Assembly: GCA_963530295.1 (NCBI GenBank)
Contig: CAUSCF010000019.1
Coordinates: forward strand, 1-36,866
DNA length: 36,866 nt
From: JABCPE02 sp963530295
GTDB taxonomy: Bacteria; Bacteroidota; Bacteroidia; Flavobacteriales; Weeksellaceae
Reading direction: 5' to 3'
Shown: positions 24,541 through 32,433 of the stretch, in pieces
Layout of the letters: every line of letters starts with the position of its first letter
How positions within the stretch are numbered: position 1 is the stretch's first letter
Notes under the pieces: generated by a model
Told to the model about the DNA's origin: nothing
Databases searched by the model: none
What the model saw: only the letters and a program-made list of their open reading frames with translations
Made by a program: the position numbers and the translations under genes

Positions 24541-24571
24541 TTATTTATCATTTGTATATCATCTTTATTTT

Positions 24572-25396
24572 TTAGAGTATTTTGGGGTATCCTTCTGGAA
24601 GTATTTTCCCTGTATGAGTTTGTCTATACAAAATAATAATATACTCTTGAAATTTTTGCAAGAATGATTGACCAATAAATTCTGTTGCTTTTTTGCCATT
24701 TCTTCTATTATCTTTTACAAATTCTTTATAGGCTCGTTCCAATAGAATCCTACTGTTTATTATATTTTTATAGTGATATATAAGATGAGTCATTTCATTT
24801 TCTGATAATCGATGTCGCCTCATAAAATATCGTAATCTTTGTCTTACCAAAGTAGCATCTTGGGTCTCTTCAGAAATAGTATCATCTTGAATTCTTTTTG
24901 TAGCATATGGTTTTATATGAATTTTATTCTTGTCAATGCTATAATTAAATGATGTTTGATTATACCTGTCTAGATTTTCTCTTATTGGTTTCAAAAATTT
25001 ACTGCAAAAATCTTTAGTTGTAGAGTAATTTATTCCAAACTTTTCGTTAAAAGTGTCTAGTTTCAAAGTAGTTCCTTCATAAGGTATTTTTGCTAGCCAA
25101 ATCGCGAAAATAACATGTTTGTTATTCCTAATATTATAAACTAAATTATATAATGTTGGATTATATTCAGGAATTACAATAAGTTTTTTGAGCCAATAAC
25201 TGCTGATTAAGAAAGAAGTATACCCGCGCTTATCATATGTAGGTGCGGTTATAAGGCCTCCAAAGATCCTAATTTCCTTACCTTTGGAATTTATTGAGCT
25301 ATACCACCCCATTTTAAATTTTGTAAGAAATTCGACAGCTTCTATCACTTGCTTGGAACTTCCACTTGGAGAAATTAAACTATTTTTAATTTTCAT
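24572..25396 (-). CDS. Rep_3-like replication initiator protein
   Basis: 274 aa from ATG 25396. Residues about 55-180 fit the first winged helix of Rep_3/RepB-type plasmid initiators: FLISSYWLKKL, then a long helix ending IFAIWLAKI, TLKLDTFNEKFGIN, FLKPIRENLDRYN and a beta wing (SFNYSIDKNKIHIKPY). The remainder is helical and basic (RQRLRYFMRRHRLSENEMTHLI). It is adjacent to the eight iteron-like repeats at its 3' side. The frame stays open to ATG 25483 and 25522; the first would abut and the second overlap the divergent DUF4265 gene, and both lie across that gene's promoter, so 25396 is preferred. The family call is from pattern, not search. Confidence 0.6.
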   Translation of the reverse strand: MKIKNSLISPSGSSKQVIEAVEFLTKFKMGWYSSINSKGKEIRIFGGLITAPTYDKRGYTSFLISSYWLKKLIVIPEYNPTLYNLVYNIRNNKHVIFAIWLAKIPYEGTTLKLDTFNEKFGINYSTTKDFCSKFLKPIRENLDRYNQTSFNYSIDKNKIHIKPYATKRIQDDTISEETQDATLVRQRLRYFMRRHRLSENEMTHLIYHYKNIINSRILLERAYKEFVKDNRRNGKKATEFIGQSFLQKFQEYIIILYRQTHTGKILPEGYPKIL

Positions 25397-25453
25397 TGAA
25401 GCAAATGTATTATGCTCTGACTCAAATTCTTCCCAAATATTTAGGAGATTTCT

Positions 25454-25461
25454 TATCTTTG
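25454..25461 (+). promoter_or_regulatory. Promoter -7 element (TATCTTTG) of DUF4265-glmM
   Basis: TATCTTTG ends 23 bases before ATG 25485. It lies inside the upstream extension of the opposing Rep-like frame, an argument for the shorter Rep start. Confidence 0.65.
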
Positions 25462-25484
25462 TAGAACACTTTTGACAAAACATA

Positions 25485-25955
25485 ATGGAGGCAGAGGAAA
25501 AATTGGTAAAAATATTAACCAAATATTTTAGTGATGTTCTTGATGAAATAGTTGTAGAAACGCTTTGGGTAGAAGTAATCGATGAGGAAAAAGGATGGTA
25601 TAAAATAGATAATGTACCTTTTTATGGAGCGGAGTTTTCGTGTGGAGATGTTGTTTTAGCGGAATATGATGAGGAGGAAATGTGTCCTGTTTATAGAAAA
25701 GTAGTTGAACATTCGGGAAATTCCACTGTGCAAGTTGTTATATTTGAGGACGGATTTGATATAGAATCTTTACGAGAGGAATTTAACGAATTGGGATTTT
25801 ACTCGGAAAAGACAACGAGCAGCTATTTCGTGTTGGAAATTCCTTTTGAAAAAAATTATAATATTATTTATACTAAACTCTTAGCACTTCAAGACAAAGG
25901 CTTATTGGAGTTTGCAGAACCAGTTCTTTCGGAAAAACATTTTAAAGAAAAATAA
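25485..25955 (+). CDS. DUF4265 domain protein
   Basis: 156 aa, acidic, with no signal peptide. It matches the DUF4265 plan: an N-terminal strand-rich part (VETLWVEVIDEEKGWYKIDNVPFYGAEFSCGDVVLAEYDEEE) and a second part (VVIFEDGFDIESLREEFNELGF...YFVLEIPFEKNYNIIYTKL) that resembles a small ferredoxin-like fold. The function is unknown. The stop is 3 bases ahead of the glmM ATG, so the two are co-transcribed and probably co-translated. Its promoter lies between it and the divergent Rep-like gene. Confidence 0.75.
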   Translation: MEAEEKLVKILTKYFSDVLDEIVVETLWVEVIDEEKGWYKIDNVPFYGAEFSCGDVVLAEYDEEEMCPVYRKVVEHSGNSTVQVVIFEDGFDIESLREEFNELGFYSEKTTSSYFVLEIPFEKNYNIIYTKLLALQDKGLLEFAEPVLSEKHFKEK

Positions 25956-25958
25956 AAT

Positions 25959-27344
25959 ATGTCATTAATAAAATCAATTTCAGGAATTAGAGGGACTATT
26001 GGAGGAAAAGTGGGAGATAATCTCACGCCGCTGGATGTGGTGAAATTTACTTCTGCATTTGGGTCTTGGCTTCAGAATAACAAAGGTAAAAAGGACTTGA
26101 CGCTCGTTATCGGTAGAGATGCCAGAATTTCGGGGCAGATGGTTTCTTCGCTGGTTTCTGCTACTTTGCAGGGGCTGGGTATCCATGTGATAGACCTTGG
26201 GCTTTCTACTACGCCTACGGTGGAGGTGATGGTGCCAGAACTTGGGGCAGATGGCGGAATTATCCTTACGGCTTCGCATAACCCTAAACAGTGGAACGCT
26301 CTGAAACTTCTTAATGAAAAAGGAGAATTTATCAATGGAGAAAACGGCGCTGAGGTTTTGGCGCTTGCTGAGCGTGAGGATTTCGGCTATGCGGAGGTGG
26401 ATAACCTTGGTAAATACGAAACCAGAGAAGATGGCTTCGCGGTTCATATCGCTAAAATTCTTGCCCTGCCGATGGTAGATGCAGAGGCAGTGAAGGCTAA
26501 AAAATTCAAAGTAGTGCTGGATGCCGTAAATTCCACTGGTGGAATGGCGCTTCCGCCGCTTTTGGAACAGCTTGGCTGTGAGGTGGTTAAGCTTTATTGT
26601 GAACCAAATGGGCATTTCCCTCATAACCCAGAACCTTTGAAAGAGCACCTTACGGACATTTGTGATTTGGTGAAAAAGGAAAAAGCAGATTTGGGAATCG
26701 TGGTTGATCCCGATGTGGATAGACTCGCTCTTATCGATGAAAAAGGAGAAATGTTTGGTGAGGAATATACTTTGGTAGCCGTAGCAGATTATCTTTTAAG
26801 ACATAAAAAAGGCGTGGCGGTGTCTAATCTTTCTTCCAGCCGTGCACTGCGAGATGTAGCGAAAATGCATGATTCTGAATATTTTGCGAGTGCAGTGGGA
26901 GAGGTGAATGTAGTAACCTTGATGAAGGAGAAAAATGCGGTGATCGGTGGAGAAGGAAACGGCGGAATTATCTATCCAGACCTGCACTACGGAAGGGATT
27001 CATTAGTTGGGGCAGCATTGTTTTTGACACATTTGGCGAAAGAAAACAAATCCGTTTCTGAACTAAGGGCTACATATCCTGCCTACTTTATGGGTAAGAA
27101 AAAAATAGAACTGACACCAGAAATCAATGTAGATGAGGTTCTAGAGAAGATAAAAACAAAATATCAAAACGAGGAAATCTCTACGATAGATGGTGTGAAA
27201 ATAGATTTTGCGGAGAACTGGGTTCATCTTAGAAAATCCAATACAGAACCGATAATCCGTATCTATACCGAAGCAAAATCCCAAAAAGAAGCCGATGAGC
27301 TGGGCGATAGATTTATCGAAGAAATTAGAAGTTTTATAGTTTAA
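25959..27344 (+). CDS. glmM: Phosphoglucosamine mutase GlmM
   Basis: 461 aa, alpha-D-phosphohexomutase family. The active-site loop is TASHNP with phosphoserine Ser106; metal binding is DPDVDR (250-255); the sugar-binding loop is GEGNGG; the C-terminal phosphate site is RKSNTEPIIRIY. It converts glucosamine-6-phosphate to glucosamine-1-phosphate on the way to UDP-GlcNAc for peptidoglycan and LPS. Related phosphomannomutase/phosphoglucomutase activities cannot be excluded from sequence, but the SISGIRGTIGGK start and length are those annotated as GlmM in Flavobacteriia. Higher GC than the neighbouring T6SS and Rep genes, as expected of a core gene. It ends at a bidirectional terminator. Confidence 0.85.
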   Translation: MSLIKSISGIRGTIGGKVGDNLTPLDVVKFTSAFGSWLQNNKGKKDLTLVIGRDARISGQMVSSLVSATLQGLGIHVIDLGLSTTPTVEVMVPELGADGGIILTASHNPKQWNALKLLNEKGEFINGENGAEVLALAEREDFGYAEVDNLGKYETREDGFAVHIAKILALPMVDAEAVKAKKFKVVLDAVNSTGGMALPPLLEQLGCEVVKLYCEPNGHFPHNPEPLKEHLTDICDLVKKEKADLGIVVDPDVDRLALIDEKGEMFGEEYTLVAVADYLLRHKKGVAVSNLSSSRALRDVAKMHDSEYFASAVGEVNVVTLMKEKNAVIGGEGNGGIIYPDLHYGRDSLVGAALFLTHLAKENKSVSELRATYPAYFMGKKKIELTPEINVDEVLEKIKTKYQNEEISTIDGVKIDFAENWVHLRKSNTEPIIRIYTEAKSQKEADELGDRFIEEIRSFIV

Positions 27345-27353
27345 ATAAAAATA

Positions 27354-27379
27354 AAAAACCATCTAAACAGATGGTTTTT
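27354..27379. terminator. Bidirectional terminator between glmM and the RDD gene
   Basis: AAAAACCATCT pairs perfectly with AGATGGTTTTT around the loop AAAC, with A and T runs on either side. It serves glmM on the plus strand and the RDD gene (ending at 27400) on the minus strand. Confidence 0.85.
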
Positions 27380-27399
27380 ATTTTTGTTTTTATTTTAGT

Positions 27400-27909
27400 T
27401 TAGTTTGGGTTTTTACCTAGTTCGTCAAGTTCTTGTTTTAGAATACTATCAGCTTTATATTTTTCCCAGTTTACAACGCGAGTGTCTGACCAGGAGTCAT
27501 GCCATCCATCATTACCTATTAAAAAAGAAAACCCATCAAAAGGCACTAATCTAGAGATATTTCTGATCAGAAAATCTTTCTGTGTAGGCATTGTCCCATC
27601 GATAGAAACAACTTGGGTTTTGGTGATGAATTTTCCGATGCTTTTACCTTTTGTAAGATATTCAATAGAGAATATGTAAATGAAATATAAGATGCTGGAA
27701 AATAAATAATCAAAAGCAGGAATCTCATCCAGATACATAAAAAATCGTAGAGGGGCTTCTATCCCTATCGCAGAAAGTATTCCTAAAAATACACCCAAAA
27801 AGAAAATAAGAATGTAAAATACGACAGCATCTATAAGATAATTAGCAAGTCGTGTACCTTGTGTAGCCTTGTTGAGTACTACAGTAGGAGAGAGTTGTTT
27901 TGGTACCAT
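27400..27909 (-). CDS. RDD family membrane protein
   Basis: 169 aa. It contains TRLANYLIDAVVFYILIFFLGVFLGIL (the R...D pair and first membrane helix), a second and third hydrophobic segment (about 68-84), then SIGKFITKTQVVSIDG, RNISRLVPFDGFSFL and a GWHDSWSDTRVV end, which together make the RDD signature. RDD proteins are small inner-membrane proteins; some are linked to ion exchange, but most have no known role. It is monocistronic, with its own promoter (27936-27943) divergent from the TPR gene, and a shared terminator with glmM. Confidence 0.85.
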   Translation of the reverse strand: MVPKQLSPTVVLNKATQGTRLANYLIDAVVFYILIFFLGVFLGILSAIGIEAPLRFFMYLDEIPAFDYLFSSILYFIYIFSIEYLTKGKSIGKFITKTQVVSIDGTMPTQKDFLIRNISRLVPFDGFSFLIGNDGWHDSWSDTRVVNWEKYKADSILKQELDELGKNPN

Positions 27910-27935
27910 AATAATAGTTTTTTATATATTTCGCA

Positions 27936-27943
27936 CAAAAATA
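27936..27943 (-). promoter_or_regulatory. Promoter -7 element (TATTTTTG) of the RDD gene
   Basis: TATTTTTG on the minus strand, 26 bases upstream of ATG 27909, divergent from the TPR promoter 35 bases away. Confidence 0.55.
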
Positions 27944-27977
27944 AAAATAAATTCTCATAGTACAATAAAAAAACTTT

Positions 27978-27985
27978 TACCTTTG
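27978..27985 (+). promoter_or_regulatory. Promoter -7 element (TACCTTTG) of the TPR gene
   Basis: TACCTTTG, ending 19 bases before the TTG start codon at 28005. It matches the TAnnTTTG consensus. Confidence 0.6.
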
Positions 27986-28004
27986 TAGGAAAAATTAGCA
28001 GATT

Positions 28005-29381
28005 TTGGAAGAGGAATTTTTTGAAAATGAACTTGTAAAAAAGTTCGAAGAAATGATAGAAAATAACGAGGAATATTATTTCAGTTCAGAGGAGCTGGAA
28101 GATATTATCGTGCATTATTTGGAGCTGGGAGATATTGCATTTGCGGAGTTGGCTGTTAACTATGCGCTGAGACTGCACCCTAACTCCATAGAAATAAAAA
28201 CCAAAAGATTAGAAATTCTTCTGGAACAGGAGAAATATACACAGGTAAAGGAGCTGATGGTGGAGCTTAAAAATTCATCGATGGAGACTATGGATTTTCT
28301 GGTCTGCTGTGCGAAATATTATTCCAATCTTGGAAATCCGAGAAGAGCCATAGAATATTGCGAAAAAGCTCTGAAATACGGAGAAGAGCAGAACTTCCTG
28401 CATAATTTCATCGCGGATGAATATGTGAATTTGGAAGATCCTTTTAATGCGCTGAAAAACTATAAATTAGCCCTGAAATATGATGTCTACGATGATTATT
28501 CATTGGAGAACATTATGATTTGCTATAATCAGCTGAATAAAGCCGATGAAGCAAGGAAATTTTTGGAAAATTATCTTGATGAGTTTCCGTTTTCCGAGAT
28601 GGGCTGGTATGAATATGGGCAGTTTCATTTCAATAAAAAGAATTATAGAGAGGCTATCAAGGGATTTGATTATGTGCTGGCAATCAACAGCGATTCTCTG
28701 TCTATTTATGGGAGCAAAGCAGCGTGTTATGAAGCGCTGAACGAATGGGAAAAAGCCATAGAAGTCTATGAGGAATTGCTGGAATTAGAATACACCAAGG
28801 CCTTTACTTACTACAAAATAGGGCTTTGCTATAAGGCACTGAAACAATGGGCTTCTGCACTGAGTGCCTTCCAGCAGTCGCTCAGAGAAGACCCGCAGTT
28901 TTATATGTCTATGATGGAGCAGTCGGATGTATATTATGAGATGCACAAATATGAGGAAGCGCTATATTTCGCGAAAGAGGCTGTTTCGCTCAATGAAGCT
29001 AATCTGGATTATCAGAAAAAATTGGCTTTTCTATACATAGACGGTGGAAAATTTGAAGAGAGTATTTCCTGCTTGAAAAAAATCGTAGAAATGGAGCCAG
29101 AGCGCTTCTACAACTGGTATGCATACAGCGAGGTGCTTATGCTCATTGGCGAGTATGAAGAGGCTGTTTCGCTTTTAGAAAAAGCCCTAAAACAGCATCA
29201 TAGAGCAGAACTTTTCTATCAAATGAGCAACTGCTATTTTCATCTGAAAGAAGAGCAGAAAGCCAAGGATTTCCTTGAAATAGCGCTTGATTTAGACCCG
29301 TCCTTATCAGAAGATATGCAGCAAAAATATCCGTATATAAGGGAAGAAGTCAAAAATAAAATAAAAAACAAAAGACAGTAA
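28005..29381 (+). CDS. Tetratricopeptide repeat protein
   Basis: 458 aa built almost entirely of TPR units (about ten). Examples are NPRRAIEYCEKALKYG, KNYREAIKGFDYVLAINSDS, NEWEKAIEVYEELLELE and KFEESISCLKKIVEMEPE. There is no signal peptide, so it is a cytoplasmic scaffold protein; the partner is unknown. Translation appears to start at TTG 28005, since no ATG lies close to the promoter and the first in-frame ATG would remove acidic N-terminal residues (EEEFFENELVKKFEEM). The last four codons form the left arm of the terminator shared with the convergent methyltransferase gene, with no intergenic space. Confidence 0.85.
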   Translation: MEEEFFENELVKKFEEMIENNEEYYFSSEELEDIIVHYLELGDIAFAELAVNYALRLHPNSIEIKTKRLEILLEQEKYTQVKELMVELKNSSMETMDFLVCCAKYYSNLGNPRRAIEYCEKALKYGEEQNFLHNFIADEYVNLEDPFNALKNYKLALKYDVYDDYSLENIMICYNQLNKADEARKFLENYLDEFPFSEMGWYEYGQFHFNKKNYREAIKGFDYVLAINSDSLSIYGSKAACYEALNEWEKAIEVYEELLELEYTKAFTYYKIGLCYKALKQWASALSAFQQSLREDPQFYMSMMEQSDVYYEMHKYEEALYFAKEAVSLNEANLDYQKKLAFLYIDGGKFEESISCLKKIVEMEPERFYNWYAYSEVLMLIGEYEEAVSLLEKALKQHHRAELFYQMSNCYFHLKEEQKAKDFLEIALDLDPSLSEDMQQKYPYIREEVKNKIKNKRQ

Positions 29382-29397
29382 TTAGTTACTGTCTTTT
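29370..29397. terminator. Bidirectional terminator inside two convergent coding regions
   Basis: AAAAGACAGTAA pairs perfectly with TTACTGTCTTTT (12-bp arms, loop TTAG). The left arm contains the TPR stop codon TAA (29379-29381). The loop and right arm hold the methyltransferase stop (29382-29384) and its last codons. Confidence 0.85.
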
Positions 29398-30557
29398 TCG
29401 TTAGAAAATTTATGCGTTTTTTTCGTTCCCTCGTAGGTTTCGTATTGTAGAAAACGGCATTCCAGTTTTCCGTTGAATAGTTTGACTTTTCTGGAAGGGC
29501 GAAGTCCTATTTTCTTAACCGCTTCTAAATCAGAGGTTATAATCCAAGAAAGCGTGTTGGGATAGCTTTGTTTAAAGGTATCGCCTATTTTTTTGTAAAA
29601 ATCCTCTTCCTTTATGGAAATTCTTTTGTCATATGGTGGATTAAACATCACCATCAGAGGGAAAAGCTCTTTTTTAGATTCAAAGAAATTTTGTTTTCGG
29701 ATTTCTATAATGTCTTCCATTTCTATGGATTCTACATTGGTTCTTGCAGCTTTTATAGCAGAAGGGTCAATATCGTAACCGATGATTTTTCCAGAAAATT
29801 CGGTTATTCTATTCAGTCTAAATTCCCTGATTTTGCTGAAAAGTTCAGCATCATAATTTTTCCAGTTTTGAAAGGCAAATTTCTTTCTAAAAATTTGCGC
29901 TGGGAGGTTTAGGGCAATCATAGCAGCTTCTATCAGAAGGGTTCCGCTTCCACACATAGGGTCTAGGAAATTTCCCTTGCCGTTCCAACCAGCGATTTGG
30001 AGCATTCCTGCCGCCAAAACCTCATTGATAGGCGCTTCTGTCTGCTCTTTTCGGTAACCTCTTTTAAATAAAGCATCTCCTGAACTATCCAGTGAAATGC
30101 TTACCAGCTCTCGGTCTATGTGCAGCTGGAGTTTTATTTCTGGGTTTTTAGTGTCTATATCTGGGCGTTTTCTGTATTTTGCCTTGAAAAAATCTACAAT
30201 GGCATCTTTCATTTTCAGAGTCATGAACTGGGAATGCCTGAATCTCTCGGAATTTATCGTAGCATCTATGGCAAAGGTCTGGTCTGGACTTAGAATTTCG
30301 TCCCACGGGAATGCGAAAATTTTATCATAGAATCGGTCTTCGTTCCATGCCTTGAAGGTAAGTATCGGCACTAAAATTTTCAGCGCTGTTCGGCAGGAAT
30401 AGTTGATTTTATACAAAAATCCTAAATCTCCCTCGCAGGTTACCGCTCGGTTTTTTATTTCGACATTTCTTCCGCCCAGTTTTTTAACTTCCTCAGCGAG
30501 AGTGTTTTCCAATCCAAAAAATGTTTTGATTTGAATATTGATGTTTTCTGTATTCAT
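29382..30557 (-). CDS. THUMP-domain class I RNA methyltransferase (RlmL N-domain-like)
   Basis: 391 aa from ATG 30557. The N-terminal ferredoxin-like/THUMP part (about 1-160) includes FGLENTLAEEVKKLGG and FRHSQFMTLKMKDAIVDFF. The Rossmann methyltransferase part has DPMCGSGT (199-206), GYDIDPSAIKAARTN and the catalytic NPPYD (306-310), typical of N2-guanine methylation in 23S rRNA (RlmL/RlmK or YpsC group). The frame opens at a TTG at 30578, but that codon is inside the -7 promoter element, so the ATG is the start. It converges on the TPR gene and shares its terminator. Confidence 0.88.
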   Translation of the reverse strand: MNTENINIQIKTFFGLENTLAEEVKKLGGRNVEIKNRAVTCEGDLGFLYKINYSCRTALKILVPILTFKAWNEDRFYDKIFAFPWDEILSPDQTFAIDATINSERFRHSQFMTLKMKDAIVDFFKAKYRKRPDIDTKNPEIKLQLHIDRELVSISLDSSGDALFKRGYRKEQTEAPINEVLAAGMLQIAGWNGKGNFLDPMCGSGTLLIEAAMIALNLPAQIFRKKFAFQNWKNYDAELFSKIREFRLNRITEFSGKIIGYDIDPSAIKAARTNVESIEMEDIIEIRKQNFFESKKELFPLMVMFNPPYDKRISIKEEDFYKKIGDTFKQSYPNTLSWIITSDLEAVKKIGLRPSRKVKLFNGKLECRFLQYETYEGTKKTHKFSNEKDSN

Positions 30558-30575
30558 TAATTTTAAAATATTCTG

Positions 30576-30583
30576 CAAATTTA
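30576..30583 (-). promoter_or_regulatory. Promoter -7 element (TAAATTTG) of the methyltransferase gene
   Basis: TAAATTTG on the minus strand, 18 bases upstream of ATG 30557. It includes the TTG that could be mistaken for a start codon. Confidence 0.6.
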
Positions 30584-30684
30584 GTCAATAAAAGAGAAAA
30601 ACTAAAAAAGAGAGAAAAATATAGAAATTTCTTTAGGTTTCGCTTCATAATGATTAAATTGCACTCCATTAAAAAGTATAATTT

Positions 30685-31581
30685 ATGAAAAGAATAATTT
30701 TATTTTTTATGGCAGGGCTTTTTCTCGTTTCTTGTAGTAGGGAAAATGATAAAATGACCGATGAAACATTAGCAAATAGCGCAAAAATGCAGTTGCCAAC
30801 TAAAGTAACAATAGCAGAAAACAAAAAAGTAATATCGAAAAGGTTTGAATACCAAAACGATAACGAACTAAAGGAAATAATAGACGAAGGAAGTGGCGAG
30901 AGGATTGTTTTCGTATATGAAAAAGATTTTATCACATCTAAAATCAGATATTCTCAGGCAGGAGAAGAACTTGGGAAGGCTAATTATCAGTACAACAACG
31001 GAAAATTGTCATCAGTAATAGATGAAGTTGTAATATCAGATTCTGGGATTCAGTATAAGAGAGTCGTTACACGAGAGTATCATTATAACGGCTCAGAGGT
31101 TTCAGTGAATGAGAATATAAAATACCATTCAGAATCATATGCTTATAATCTTAGAGATGAAAATTTTACACATACTTATGTCCTAAATGGAGAAAATATC
31201 ACAAAAATTCATCATGAGATAAGCAAAAATGTTCCTAATGGGCATTTTTACCTAAATCCCAATAATATGGTGGTAGTAGATGAAGAGGTAACATATGATG
31301 CTAAAAACAGTCCATATAAAAACATTAAAGGTTTTTCCGTTTTAGCCGTTGAGTTTTGTGGTTTAGATGAGGATGAAAATACTATTGCTGATTATCTGAA
31401 TTTCAGGTGGGTAAGTCATAATCCTACTTTAATCAAAAAATCAATAAATTTGTATGGAAGTGGAGCCGATAGTAGTGAGTATAAATTCCAATATGAATAT
31501 AAAAATAAATTCCCTATAAAAACGAAATTGAATATTGATAATCAAAATGTCACTACGATGGTTTATGAATATAATAAATAA
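30685..31581 (+). CDS. Lipoprotein with YD/RHS-like beta repeats, function unknown
   Basis: 298 aa. Signal peptide MKRIILFFMAGLFLVSC ends in a lipobox (LVSC, Cys17), so it is an envelope lipoprotein. The mature part has repeated strand patterns of the form F.Y..D..L..I.DE or ANYQYNNGKLSSVIDE and KFQYEYKNKFPIKTK, typical of the secreted YD-like/DUF4595-type proteins of Bacteroidota. No catalytic motif is visible. It is monocistronic: a hairpin terminator follows the stop. No convincing promoter was found in the 100 bases upstream, although these lie next to the divergent methyltransferase promoter. Confidence 0.7.
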   Translation: MKRIILFFMAGLFLVSCSRENDKMTDETLANSAKMQLPTKVTIAENKKVISKRFEYQNDNELKEIIDEGSGERIVFVYEKDFITSKIRYSQAGEELGKANYQYNNGKLSSVIDEVVISDSGIQYKRVVTREYHYNGSEVSVNENIKYHSESYAYNLRDENFTHTYVLNGENITKIHHEISKNVPNGHFYLNPNNMVVVDEEVTYDAKNSPYKNIKGFSVLAVEFCGLDEDENTIADYLNFRWVSHNPTLIKKSINLYGSGADSSEYKFQYEYKNKFPIKTKLNIDNQNVTTMVYEYNK

Positions 31582-31582
31582 T

Positions 31583-31617
31583 ATAAATGCCTTCTTTATT
31601 TGTGAGAAGGCATTTAT
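31583..31617 (+). terminator. Terminator after the lipoprotein gene
   Basis: ATAAATGCCTTCT pairs with AGAAGGCATTTAT (13-bp arms, 9-base loop), beginning 1 base after the stop codon of the lipoprotein gene. Confidence 0.8.
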
Positions 31618-31650
31618 TATTTCTATGGAGGTGTTTATTTTAAAAATAAC

Positions 31651-31658
31651 TAAATTTG
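31651..31658 (+). promoter_or_regulatory. Promoter -7 element (TAAATTTG) of the ZIP transporter gene
   Basis: TAAATTTG ends 27 bases upstream of ATG 31686. The TTG at 31656, an open-frame start, overlaps this element and so is not the translation start. Confidence 0.6.
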
Positions 31659-31685
31659 CATTTCGTTTTATTCAATTTTTTTCGG

Positions 31686-32381
31686 ATGGTAGCTTTTTTT
31701 CTTGTTCTCAGTGTTTTAGTGGGAGTTTTGTTAGGGAATTTTTTTGGGAATAATGAAAATTTAGCCAAAAGACTGCTGGTGCTCAGCGCTGGGTTTCTCA
31801 TTGCGGTCTGTGTGGTGGAGGTTTTTCCGCAGATTTATAACTCTGGGAATGAGAATATTGGACTTTGGGTCATCATCGGAGTGGTTTTGCAGATGGTTTT
31901 GGAAGGCATGACCAAGGGATTTGAGCACGGACATTTTCATTATGAAAAATGTAATATTTTCCCTGTTGGACTGCTGGTGGGAATGTTTATCCATGCATTT
32001 ATAGAAGGGATTCCATTAGCTGGAATGCATTTGGATTCGCCGTATTTGCTGGGAATTTTGGTGCATAATCTACCGATTTCATTTGTGTTGGGAGCTTTTC
32101 TACTGAGAGAGAAGAAAAACAAGCTGATTGCATGGGTTACCATCGCGTTTTTTGCGGCGGCATCTCCGCTGGGAATGATGCTTGGGAAATACTTTAAACC
32201 CGAATGGCAGGCGTATTTCTTGGCGCTGTCGGGCGGGATTTTCCTGCATATTTCTTCAGTGATTATTTTTGAAAATAATAGTAAAAGCCACCAAATAAAC
32301 TGGGAAAAAATGTTTTTGGTGATTTTGGGCGTGGGTGTGGCTCTCGTGGGGCATTTATTTCACGAACATAGCCATCATTAG
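31686..32381 (+). CDS. ZIP family metal transporter
   Basis: 231 aa from ATG 31686, with about eight hydrophobic helices. Signature metal-site helices are HAFIEGIPLAG and HNLPISFVLGAFLL (the H.....G and HN.P pattern of ZIP TM4/TM5); a His-rich loop (FEHGHFHYEKC) and a His-rich end (GHLFHEHSHH) fit metal handling. ZIP proteins move Zn2+ or other divalent metals into the cytoplasm; the metal is not determined by sequence. The -7 promoter at 31651 fixes the start. aspS follows with its own promoter. Confidence 0.85.
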   Translation: MVAFFLVLSVLVGVLLGNFFGNNENLAKRLLVLSAGFLIAVCVVEVFPQIYNSGNENIGLWVIIGVVLQMVLEGMTKGFEHGHFHYEKCNIFPVGLLVGMFIHAFIEGIPLAGMHLDSPYLLGILVHNLPISFVLGAFLLREKKNKLIAWVTIAFFAAASPLGMMLGKYFKPEWQAYFLALSGGIFLHISSVIIFENNSKSHQINWEKMFLVILGVGVALVGHLFHEHSHH

Positions 32382-32392
32382 CCAAGTAATAT

Positions 32393-32400
32393 TATCTTTG
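32393..32400 (+). promoter_or_regulatory. Promoter -7 element (TATCTTTG) of aspS
   Basis: TATCTTTG, ending 33 bases before the aspS ATG, just after the stop of the ZIP gene. Confidence 0.65.
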
Positions 32401-32433
32401 TAAAAAATTAAGTTTAAAAAATCAAATAAAAAT

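Noticed and set aside
24131..24551. Minus-strand frames reading FGIPLP and SEFHSP repeatedly
   Set aside because: They are translations of the 17-bp DNA repeats, with no conserved protein character, and vary in frame from copy to copy.
25980..26648. 222-codon minus-strand frame inside glmM
   Set aside because: A shadow of the conserved glmM coding sequence; the plus-strand frame has all active-site motifs.
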